Shown here piece by piece: positions 7,332 through 14,086 of a stretch of 19,444 nt of DNA. Position numbers and translations under genes: made by a program. The stretch covers positions 1-19,444 of the forward strand of contig JASLHF010000210.1 of assembly GCA_030152275.1 (NCBI GenBank), in the 5' to 3' direction. The notes below the pieces were generated by a model. That model saw nothing but the letters and a program-made list of their open reading frames with translations. It did not search any database and was not told the origin of the DNA. Position 1 is the stretch's first letter. Each line of letters opens with the position of its first letter. Origin of the DNA: Acinetobacter sp. (GTDB lineage Bacteria; Pseudomonadota; Gammaproteobacteria; Pseudomonadales; Moraxellaceae).

Positions 7332-7354
7332 TGCTATATTTCAACTATATAGCA
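7332..7354. promoter_or_regulatory. Perfect inverted repeat upstream of the C13 peptidase gene
   Basis: TGCTATAT and ATATAGCA are perfect 8-bp arms separated by TTCAACT, in the 125-nt gap between rsmJ and the peptidase gene. There is no T tract after the stem on the minus strand, so an operator is more likely than a terminator. A second, weaker repeat (CATCAA/TTGATG) lies at 7296-7318, nearer the start codon. Confidence 0.45.
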
Positions 7355-7386
7355 AATCTTGTAAAGTTTTTGAAGCAATTGTCACA

Positions 7387-8205
7387 TTATAGTGCCAGTT
7401 CATGCTGAAAATAAGCATCAAAACGGCAGGCATCGCCCTGCCACTGGTGCTGCGGCTCCTGATTAGCCAAAAACACCGCCAAGCGCGGACGCTTCACCAC
7501 AACCCGTTTCGCCACCTGCTGCGCCAGCGTCAGCAAATTGTCTCCCAAGTCCATTTCGCCATCTTCCGGCAAAAGCAAATGCAGCAGCTGCATCTGCTTT
7601 TTCACCTGAGCCTGCTTTTTCTGCGCCTGCTGGTTTTGATCTCTCTGCGGGAACATCGGATCTAAATACACCACGTCACAGCCCTTGCGGCTGGCTGCGC
7701 GCTGAGTTAAATAATCTGCAGAATCAGAAAAAACCAATTCAATACGTGATGCAGCCGGCGCCAAAAAACTGTCTTGCAGCGCTTGCTGACACGCGTCTTC
7801 AAGCAATGTAAATAAAATGGGATGCCGTTCGACCAATGTAACTTGAGCGCCTAAATGCGCCATAAGCAAACTGTCATGTCCTAGTCCTGCAGTAGCATCA
7901 ATCAAGCAGGGCTTATCCCCCAAACTGCAGGCGCGCGCAATCATTTCCGATTTCAATGAAGCCCGCTTCAAACGGCCAGATTCTGCTTGCCAGTCTGGAC
8001 GCATTTTCATCCCATTGGCGCACAGCCACAGTCCATCAGTATCCACACTCAGCGCCAGCTCTGGATGCAAACGGTAGAAACGTGCATTGAGCTTTTCCAC
8101 GCATTCAAGCTGATGCTCAACCCCACGAGAAGAAAGCACAGCAGAGAACTGCTGTGCTTTCTGTTCACACTCGGCTTCGGTATATAAGCGGATTTCGCTT
8201 ACCAT
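7387..8205 (-). CDS. rsmJ: 16S rRNA (guanine(1516)-N(2))-methyltransferase RsmJ
   Basis: RsmJ methylates G1516 of 16S rRNA using S-adenosylmethionine. The chosen 272-residue product starts at the ATG at 8205. It has the SAM-binding motif I (DATAGLGHDS, residues 103-112), an acidic residue after strand 2 (VTLVERH), and a motif IV DPMFP (182-186), as in the RsmJ/YhiQ family. The conserved block KSEMIARAC precedes motif I. A start 20 codons earlier is possible in the open frame but would run through the end of uppP. The ATG at 8205 overlaps the uppP stop by 7 nt (the TTATGGTAA overlap), a typical coupled junction with GGAAA upstream. It is the last gene of the tsaB-uppP-rsmJ unit. Confidence 0.93.
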   Translation of the reverse strand: MVSEIRLYTEAECEQKAQQFSAVLSSRGVEHQLECVEKLNARFYRLHPELALSVDTDGLWLCANGMKMRPDWQAESGRLKRASLKSEMIARACSLGDKPCLIDATAGLGHDSLLMAHLGAQVTLVERHPILFTLLEDACQQALQDSFLAPAASRIELVFSDSADYLTQRAASRKGCDVVYLDPMFPQRDQNQQAQKKQAQVKKQMQLLHLLLPEDGEMDLGDNLLTLAQQVAKRVVVKRPRLAVFLANQEPQHQWQGDACRFDAYFQHELAL

Positions 8206-9023
8206 AATTTCCAGCCCGTAAATACAAACAGTAAAATAATCAAGCCCGAAACAATGCGGTACCAAGCAAAAACCATAAAATCACGTTTCGCAACATACGC
8301 CACCAGCGCACGAATCAGCAGCAGTGCTGAAACAAAAGACACGAGAATACCGACCGACAGTACAGCCCAGTCCTGCGTGCTTTCAAATACATGGTAGCTT
8401 TGATACAAATCCAGCAAACCGGCGCCAATAATGACCGGTATGCCCAGAAAGAATGAAAACTCTGTAGCTGCTTTACGCGATACGCCAAGGAACATAGCGC
8501 CAATAATAGTCGCGCCTGAACGTGATGTACCCGGAATCAGCGACAGCACTTGAATCAGGCCAATCAAAATTGCTTCTTTATAACTGATATTTTCAACTTC
8601 CTGCGCGTTGACTTTTGGCGGATGCTTTTCAATCCAAATGATAATAAAACCGCCAACAATCAGGCCAATGGCCACCGCCACATCATTAAACAGCAGTTCC
8701 TTCACTGCTTGTCCAAAAGTCAGGCCGATTAGCACAATAGGAATAGAGGCCATAATGAGGCTAAAGCCTAATCGGCGGCCTTTTTCTTCACCGGTGAACA
8801 TACCGGTCGCCGCGCCCCACAGGCGTGACCAGTATTCATAAATTACCGCTGCAATGGCGCCCATCTGAATCGCGATCACAAAAACATCGCTTTTCTCTTT
8901 AGTCCAAAAATTCATCAGCTCAGAGGCTAAAATCAAGTGGCCCGTGCTCGAAATCGGCAAAAATTCCGTGATACCCTCAACAATGCCCATGATTGCTGCT
9001 TTCAGCAGCAGTAAAAGATCCAT
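8199..9023 (-). CDS. uppP: Undecaprenyl-diphosphate phosphatase UppP (BacA)
   Basis: UppP is an integral membrane enzyme that removes a phosphate from undecaprenyl diphosphate. This recycles the lipid carrier for peptidoglycan and surface polysaccharides, and gives bacitracin tolerance when abundant. The 274-residue product has the usual length. It has both family signatures: EGITEFLPISSTGH (E16, E20, S26, H29) and PGTSRSG (164-170, R168), plus about eight hydrophobic segments. The ATG at 9023 follows AGGA with good spacing, 12 nt after tsaB, and the gene overlaps rsmJ by 7 nt. Confidence 0.97.
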   Translation of the reverse strand: MDLLLLLKAAIMGIVEGITEFLPISSTGHLILASELMNFWTKEKSDVFVIAIQMGAIAAVIYEYWSRLWGAATGMFTGEEKGRRLGFSLIMASIPIVLIGLTFGQAVKELLFNDVAVAIGLIVGGFIIIWIEKHPPKVNAQEVENISYKEAILIGLIQVLSLIPGTSRSGATIIGAMFLGVSRKAATEFSFFLGIPVIIGAGLLDLYQSYHVFESTQDWAVLSVGILVSFVSALLLIRALVAYVAKRDFMVFAWYRIVSGLIILLFVFTGWKLW

Positions 9024-9035
9024 ATCAATTCCTAA

Positions 9036-9701
9036 TTATGGTTTGCCCTGTTCTGGGATTTTTTTCCAAGCGTTATCACGCAGATAGACTGGCAAAGCGA
9101 ATTCCGCACTGACCCAGTTTTTCTGTGCCGCCTGCTGACGCGCAATTGCTGCAATATCCTGCGCATCTGCATGAATATTTATATATTGTAATTGTTCAGG
9201 CTTAACTAAAGCTGAACCGGAACCTACCACGGCAAATTTTATGGCTTGTTCAGCTTCGCTGTAACTCAAAAGCCTTTCTTCATCAACGGGCTGCATAATG
9301 CCATGCGCATCCAGATGAAAGCTGGCCACATAAACTTCTTTCATGCGCGCATCCAAAATTGCGGTGACTTCTGTTAAGCCCTGCACACGGTAAGCCGCTT
9401 GCGCCAGCGCCTGCAGCGTCGAAACTGGAATCACCGGCAAATCATTCGCCCATGCCAAAGCCTGCGCCACAGCAGCATTAATCCGCACACCGCTAAAGGA
9501 TCCAGGCCCGCGGCTAAAGGCCACCGCAGTCAAATCTGTCAGCTGAACGCCGGTTTGAGCAATCCCCTGTTCGATCAGCGGCAAAATGGTTTGCGTTTGT
9601 GCTTTTGCGCGCGCATCGAGTTGGAAATAAAGCTCTTGATTTTCATCCGCAATACAAACGGAACACTGCTCATTGGCAGTTTCCAGTGCCAGCACTTTCA
9701 T
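9036..9701 (-). CDS. tsaB: tRNA threonylcarbamoyladenosine biosynthesis protein TsaB
   Basis: TsaB is the inactive paralogue and partner of TsaD. Together with TsaE they transfer threonylcarbamoyl, made by TsaC, to A37 of ANN-decoding tRNAs. The product starts MKVLALETANEQCSV, followed by the typical ILPLIEQ and FSRGPGSFSGVRI (around residues 65-77), an ASKHA-fold signature. The start is taken at the ATG at 9701, with AAGG 6 nt upstream. The longer TTG start at 9707 abuts that site and is unlikely. The chosen form has 221 residues, normal for TsaB. It is the first gene of the tsaB-uppP-rsmJ unit; no clear promoter is seen in the short upstream gap. Confidence 0.95.
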   Translation of the reverse strand: MKVLALETANEQCSVCIADENQELYFQLDARAKAQTQTILPLIEQGIAQTGVQLTDLTAVAFSRGPGSFSGVRINAAVAQALAWANDLPVIPVSTLQALAQAAYRVQGLTEVTAILDARMKEVYVASFHLDAHGIMQPVDEERLLSYSEAEQAIKFAVVGSGSALVKPEQLQYINIHADAQDIAAIARQQAAQKNWVSAEFALPVYLRDNAWKKIPEQGKP

Positions 9702-9707
9702 GCACAA

Positions 9708-9711
9708 CCTT
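9708..9711 (-). promoter_or_regulatory. Shine-Dalgarno site deciding the tsaB start
   Basis: AAGG on the minus strand, 6 nt from the ATG at 9701 and touching the TTG at 9707. It supports the shorter MKVLALET start. Confidence 0.6.
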
Positions 9712-9788
9712 AATTAATTCATATTAAAAAACGGTGAATATGATACTCCACTCGCCAAAGCTTCGCGAGATATAAGCGTAATGGATAC

Positions 9789-9813
9789 AAAAAAGCCTAG
9801 AATATTCTAGGCT
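9789..9813 (-). terminator. Intrinsic terminator of the gamma-carbonic anhydrase gene
   Basis: A perfect 20-nt palindrome (AGCCTAGAAT/ATTCTAGGCT, 9794-9813) is followed on the minus strand by a run of T. It begins 18 nt past the stop of the gene at 9831 and isolates that gene from tsaB. Confidence 0.85.
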
Positions 9814-9830
9814 TAGAAATAGCAATAAGC

Positions 9831-10364
9831 CTATTCCAAAATGGCCGGCTCCAGCTGCATAAACTTCGGGAAATGCGAAGCATAGTGCAACGCGCTCAGT
9901 TTCAGCTTCACTTCAGCGGCTTCATCCAAGGTTTTCACGACTTTGCCTGGCGCCCCCATAACAACAGAATTATCTGGAATTACTTTGCCTTCCGGAATCA
10001 ATGCATTCGCGCCAATAATGCAGTTTTTGCCAATCACCGCGCGGTTCAGCACCACGGCATTAATGCCAATCAAACTATTATCGCCTACTGTACAGCCATG
10101 CAGCATAGCCTGATGGCCAATGGTGACATAATTCCCAATCTGCATTTCTATCCCGGCATCAGTATGCAGCACTGCATTTTCCTGCACATTGGTATAGTCG
10201 CCCAGTTTAATTTTAGCGTTATCCGCACGGATCACAGCACCAAACCAAACACTGACTTTTTGACCAAACTCTGCCTGTCCAATTACTGTGGCATTGTCCG
10301 CCACCCAGCCATCCCATGGCTGATGCAGCGCTTTCGGCGCATGCCCTGCAAATTTATAAATCAT
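9831..10364 (-). CDS. Gamma-carbonic anhydrase family protein (YrdA/PaaY-like)
   Basis: This is a 177-residue left-handed beta-helix protein built of hexapeptide repeats (IGNYVTIG, VGDNSLIG, IGKNCIIG and similar). It has the three histidines that bind the metal in gamma-class carbonic anhydrases: H67 (VLHTD), H84 (IGHQA) and H89 (MLHG). The family acts as homotrimers in the cytoplasm. Some members hydrate CO2, whereas others such as PaaY have thioesterase-like or no measured activity, so the reaction here is uncertain. A GGGAG site precedes the ATG. It is transcribed alone: a terminator follows 18 nt downstream and about 300 nt of empty sequence lies upstream. No ferripyochelin-type function can be deduced. 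Confidence 0.9.
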   Translation of the reverse strand: MIYKFAGHAPKALHQPWDGWVADNATVIGQAEFGQKVSVWFGAVIRADNAKIKLGDYTNVQENAVLHTDAGIEMQIGNYVTIGHQAMLHGCTVGDNSLIGINAVVLNRAVIGKNCIIGANALIPEGKVIPDNSVVMGAPGKVVKTLDEAAEVKLKLSALHYASHFPKFMQLEPAILE

Positions 10365-10669
10365 GCTTTCTCCCTATAATTCCACACCTTTGCGGCGGGC
10401 TTAAATATGCTTATATATATTTAACATTTAATTTCACAGCATCCTTTCACATGCAGTCTGGCTCAATTGGATGCTATGAAGCTTTCGCTGTTTTTAATAC
10501 TTAATCACCGTGAACCGCTATCATTTTGGCCTTTAAGCAATTCAGTGCAATAGCCTTATCCACACTGATTTTCCCGCACTAAATTCAGCGCATAATTTTT
10601 TCTTAAATCCCTCGCATTCAGCAAAGCCCGGCATTCAATATCACCTCAGATCCAGCTCACGCAAAACTT
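10365..10669. other. 305-nt intergenic region
   Basis: No gene is supported here. The left end should contain the promoter of the gene at 9831-10364 (an AT-rich TATATATA stretch around 10410-10425), but no confident -35/-10 pair stands out. A single perfect DnaA-box-like TTATCCACA lies at 10556-10564. There is no clear terminator for the Nudix gene that ends at 10670. Confidence 0.6.
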
Positions 10670-11269
10670 TCAGCCACGCCGAAACGCAGGCGAATTGACC
10701 AAAAATGGCCAGTCCTTCTGATAATTCAAGCCATAGCGGAACAGAGAAATCAGCATGCGTGCAGTCAAGCCCCAAACTATTTCATTTTCCACCCGCATAC
10801 TGGGAAAATACAGTGACTGGTGCGCATAGCGCACTTCATACGGAATGGGAGGCGCTTGCATCAGCTTTTCCAAAGGCGCAAAAAAAATCCGGTCTATTTC
10901 TGTCGGCTGCGCAATCAATTCAACCTGCGGCGGAATCAGCCCCACGACAGGTTTTACCAGCATGCCATTGCGGGCTTTTTGCATAGGCAAGTCCCCCAAA
11001 AGCTGCACATCAAATGGATTCAAGGCCGTCTCTTCCTGCGCTTCACGCAAGGCCACCACTATATTGCTGGTATCATTTGGATCACGCTTGCCGCCGGGAA
11101 AAGACACCTCTCCAGCATGATTAGACAGATAGGCCGAACGTCGGGTCAGCAAAATTTTAGGATCAGCTTCATCCGTCACTGCTATCAGCACGGCTGCCTG
11201 CGCATACTGTATACGCGATGAAAACCGCAAGCGCTGCTGCAACTGCTCCGTCAATGAATGATCCGCCAT
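10670..11269 (-). CDS. Nudix hydrolase, probable CoA pyrophosphatase (NudL/YeaB-like)
   Basis: This 199-residue product has the combination that marks the CoA-specific Nudix group. The upstream LLTRRSAYLSNHAGEVSFPGGKRD corresponds to the UPF0035 motif, and it leads straight into the Nudix helix REAQEETAL (R75, E76, E79, E80). Members split coenzyme A, often the oxidised form, into 3',5'-ADP and phosphopantetheine in the cytoplasm. The Nudix-box Glu after the first glycine is Asp here, as is common in this subgroup. A second half (PIPYEVRYAHQ, IVWGLTARML) matches the family too. The gene is divergent from the next Nudix gene with 128 nt between start codons; an operon partner is not seen. Confidence 0.88.
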   Translation of the reverse strand: MADHSLTEQLQQRLRFSSRIQYAQAAVLIAVTDEADPKILLTRRSAYLSNHAGEVSFPGGKRDPNDTSNIVVALREAQEETALNPFDVQLLGDLPMQKARNGMLVKPVVGLIPPQVELIAQPTEIDRIFFAPLEKLMQAPPIPYEVRYAHQSLYFPSMRVENEIVWGLTARMLISLFRYGLNYQKDWPFLVNSPAFRRG

Positions 11270-11397
11270 TCATGCCTCTCATTGTTATTTTCTGTTCAAA
11301 TCATCATAGCCCAATTTTATGCCGGCTGCCTGAGAAATGATGCCAAAGTTTAAATTTTCAGTTATGCTGGCGCTAAGCCGGCGTATTGAACAGAACT

Positions 11398-11946
11398 ATG
11401 AACTTTTGCACGAATTGCGGACATTCCACTACTGAAAAAATTCCTCTGGGAGATCATCAAGTCCGCCGTGTGTGCACCCAATGCGGCTACATCCATTACG
11501 TCAATCCCAAAGTGATTTGTGGCGCGCTCGCGCTGTGGCAAGATCAAGTACTGCTGTGCCGGCGCGCGATTGAACCGCGTTATGGCCTGTGGACGCTGCC
11601 TGCCGGCTACATGGAACTGTTCGAAACGATGGAACAGGGCGCTGCCCGTGAAACCCGCGAAGAAGCAGAAGCGGAAGTCGCTATTGAGCAGCTGTATTGC
11701 ATGTACAATATCCCGCGTATCGGACAAATATACGTACTGTTTAAAGCGTCACTTCAGGAAGGAAAATTCGGCGCCGGTGAAGAAACCATTGAATCGCGCC
11801 TGTTCAGCGAAGAAGATATTCCTTGGAATGATTTAGCCTTTCCCAGCGTAGAACGCACATTACGCCACTATTTTGCAGACCGTAAAACCGGCCAGTTTGA
11901 TATGCATTTAGAAACACTGGGAACCCGTTTAGACCAGACCGGCTAA
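11398..11946 (+). CDS. Nudix hydrolase with N-terminal zinc ribbon
   Basis: This is the only clear plus-strand gene. From the ATG at 11398 it encodes 182 residues. The N-terminal zinc ribbon has CxxC pairs at C4/C7 and C26/C29 (FCTNCG, VCTQCG). A Nudix domain follows whose box matches G-x5-E-x7-RE-x2-EE (G70, E76, R84-E85, E88-E89), with Glu in place of the usual final Gly. This architecture is common among ADP-ribose or nucleoside-diphosphate-sugar pyrophosphatases; the substrate cannot be read from sequence. A longer TTG start at 11386 exists, but MNFCTNCG is the family-like N terminus. No good Shine-Dalgarno site is visible before either. The gene is convergent with filF across a shared terminator. 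Confidence 0.88.
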   Translation: MNFCTNCGHSTTEKIPLGDHQVRRVCTQCGYIHYVNPKVICGALALWQDQVLLCRRAIEPRYGLWTLPAGYMELFETMEQGAARETREEAEAEVAIEQLYCMYNIPRIGQIYVLFKASLQEGKFGAGEETIESRLFSEEDIPWNDLAFPSVERTLRHYFADRKTGQFDMHLETLGTRLDQTG

Positions 11947-11971
11947 TCATACTCCTGCAATACGAATATAT

Positions 11972-12000
11972 AAAAGCCCATCCGAAGATGGGCTTTTTTT
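11972..12000. terminator. Terminator between the Nudix gene and filF
   Basis: AAAAGCCCATC and GATGGGCTTTT form an 11-bp perfect stem with a CGAA tetraloop (11983-11986), followed by T residues to 12000. A tracts on the left side make it work in both directions, ending both the plus-strand Nudix transcript and the fil operon, whose last stop codon is at 12003. Confidence 0.92.
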
Positions 12001-12002
12001 AT

Positions 12003-14063
12003 TTACTGATTCGCCTTGACTTGATAACACGGTGCCAATTTGAAACCGATTTCACCGCCGGCCAGTTTTGCTAAAGCCTTCGATTCCGTATCGTCTTTAT
12101 TTTTATTGCTATAGGTCAAGTTAAAGCTGGCATAGGTATTAGCCCACTTCACAACATTGCCTGCAGAATCTTTAAAAAGCACCGCATTGTTTGACGGTAC
12201 ACCCGCGGATTCATTCATCAGACTGCTTAAACGCAGCAGCGCACCGCCGATGACCACGCTTTCAGCGCTGTCATTGGAGGTTTTAATGGTCGTGTTCATC
12301 CCGACTAAAGCGCCATTCAACGTGCCAAAAACCTGGTCTGCCAAAATCATTCGAAGCGACAGCGAATTTGGATTGCTGGTATAGCTGCTGGTAAATGCAC
12401 GCGATACAGTACCTATTCGATACTGTGTGACGCCCTGCACATCTTTCATTAACAACGGTTCTAAGACATCGGCACCGGCACAGCCATTTGCGCCCGTCGA
12501 CATATCAACTTTATCCAGCGTCTTGTTGTTGAAATCATTCACATCAAAGCCCGGCTTAATATTGGTGCGTATATCACCGTTACGGTCAATCACAATACCC
12601 AGTACGACTGGCTTAATGTCTTTATCTGTAAAGGTAAAGGTTAAATCCGCATACATTGGGAAATAGTAATTAAAACGTTTCGCTTCTTCTGTGGTAAGTG
12701 ATGTATTGGGCAGTTTTGCCGTATTAGATGCTGTTCTAAACACAGAGCGGTCTAAATAGCTGACAGGAAACTGTTTATACAAATCTAACGTGCCCTGATA
12801 TTTAGTCCCATTCACCCATTCATACCATAAACCAAGCTTGCTTTTCGCACCATCCACAGACGCCGTAGATGAAAGCCCCATAAGCGCACGGTACAAGCTT
12901 CCTGCTGTGCCGACCACCATTTTATCCGCCAGCAGTGTACCTTGCGTAATCGTTAAAGGCTGCGCGCCAGTTTCATCAACATCAAATTTGAAACCTAAAG
13001 AGCGCTTGGTATCAATTTCTTTGGTTAAAGGGTCAATCCAGTTATCTTGCTGTGTCGCAGTAATTTGTTTTGGTTTTACCTTCAGCATCAGCTGTAAATT
13101 AACACCGCCAATGGTATTGAATGAGGTGTCAATTTTCCCGCGCCATTGCACACCGCTGCCGAAAGTGGCGCGCTGGCGGTCAGTAAGCAGCATGAAATGC
13201 CCAAATAAATTGGTTTTTGCAGCATCTAAAGGGCTGCATTCGTCTTTATCACAACCAACCATGCCGTCTGATCCACTGATACCAGCAATGATGCTCTGCT
13301 GGGTAGAATAGAGCGCAAATTCAGGCTGAAAAACTGCAGCAACCGAAATATTCGCCAGCTTATTAACCACCTCAAATGCGTCTGCATTGCTGACTGCATT
13401 TAAATCCAGCCAAGGCGTCAGCAGCTTATTAAAATCTGCATCGCTTAAATTTTTAAAATCTGCAGGCGTAATTGAACGTCCAATGCTTTCCAGTCCTTCG
13501 CGATTAATGTCATTCATATAAACCGGCTGAATTTCTGTCGCAGACGGAATTTTACTGTCTTTGAGCCAAATCGCCTGAATAATTTTTGCCAAACGCATCG
13601 CGACATTAACTGTTTTATCTGTATCCGTTAATGATTGCGCGGCTGTTCCATTAATACCGCGGGCAATGTCCAGCAGCGTTAAACGTGGCGGTGTCGTACT
13701 GCTGGCCACATTGGAAATGGTACTTAACTTCATTGAACCTAAATCAATTTTTTTCTCTTTAGACCCCATTAAATAGAAGGTCACCGTATCGCCAATTTTA
13801 CAGGCGCCGCTGGCTATACTTTCATTCATGTCAAATTTCGTAACAAAAGTATTTGCCGAGTCGCTGGAACAGGTAAAGTTTAAGCCATCCAGCGGATAAT
13901 CTAAGACAAACTCAACACAGCCTTCGGTGCTGCTTTGGCAAGCGCCATTGGCAGTACTGGTATCGTATTTTTCTGGAATAATATTGGCGCTTTCACCGCC
14001 GCAGCCGCTTAGTGCCATTACCATTGCACTGAACGCAAAAGGTAAAATTTTTTTATTTTTCAT
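12003..14063 (-). CDS. filF: FilF, outer-membrane-type lipoprotein of the fil operon
   Basis: This 686-residue product is recognised as the protein annotated 'putative pilus assembly protein FilF' in Acinetobacter. It starts with a lipoprotein signal: MKNKK, a hydrophobic core and lipobox LSGC with the lipidated Cys at 21. Gly at +2 does not direct retention in the inner membrane, so the outer membrane is expected. The mature part has eight further cysteines (for example GACQSSTEGC, MVGCDKDECS), which could pair in the periplasm or outside. It contains long Ser/Thr/Asn-rich stretches and the segment FDVNDFNNKTLDKVDMS; I see no enzymatic motif, pilin, usher or chaperone fold. It is the last gene of the operon, 23 nt after filE, before a strong terminator. 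Its biochemical role is unknown. Confidence 0.85.
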   Translation of the reverse strand: MKNKKILPFAFSAMVMALSGCGGESANIIPEKYDTSTANGACQSSTEGCVEFVLDYPLDGLNFTCSSDSANTFVTKFDMNESIASGACKIGDTVTFYLMGSKEKKIDLGSMKLSTISNVASSTTPPRLTLLDIARGINGTAAQSLTDTDKTVNVAMRLAKIIQAIWLKDSKIPSATEIQPVYMNDINREGLESIGRSITPADFKNLSDADFNKLLTPWLDLNAVSNADAFEVVNKLANISVAAVFQPEFALYSTQQSIIAGISGSDGMVGCDKDECSPLDAAKTNLFGHFMLLTDRQRATFGSGVQWRGKIDTSFNTIGGVNLQLMLKVKPKQITATQQDNWIDPLTKEIDTKRSLGFKFDVDETGAQPLTITQGTLLADKMVVGTAGSLYRALMGLSSTASVDGAKSKLGLWYEWVNGTKYQGTLDLYKQFPVSYLDRSVFRTASNTAKLPNTSLTTEEAKRFNYYFPMYADLTFTFTDKDIKPVVLGIVIDRNGDIRTNIKPGFDVNDFNNKTLDKVDMSTGANGCAGADVLEPLLMKDVQGVTQYRIGTVSRAFTSSYTSNPNSLSLRMILADQVFGTLNGALVGMNTTIKTSNDSAESVVIGGALLRLSSLMNESAGVPSNNAVLFKDSAGNVVKWANTYASFNLTYSNKNKDDTESKALAKLAGGEIGFKLAPCYQVKANQ

Positions 14064-14086
14064 CCTAATTCTCTTTACCGCAATCC

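Noticed and set aside
8206..8265. Longer rsmJ start 20 codons upstream
   Set aside because: It would overlap the end of uppP extensively and adds a segment unlike RsmJ. The ATG at 8205 makes the usual short overlap.
10556..10564. Single TTATCCACA DnaA box in the 10365-10669 gap
   Set aside because: A lone 9-bp match is expected by chance in a genome of this composition, and no array surrounds it.
11362..11727. Minus-strand 121-codon frame opposite the zinc-ribbon Nudix gene
   Set aside because: The plus strand encodes an intact zinc ribbon and Nudix box over the same bases; this is a shadow frame.
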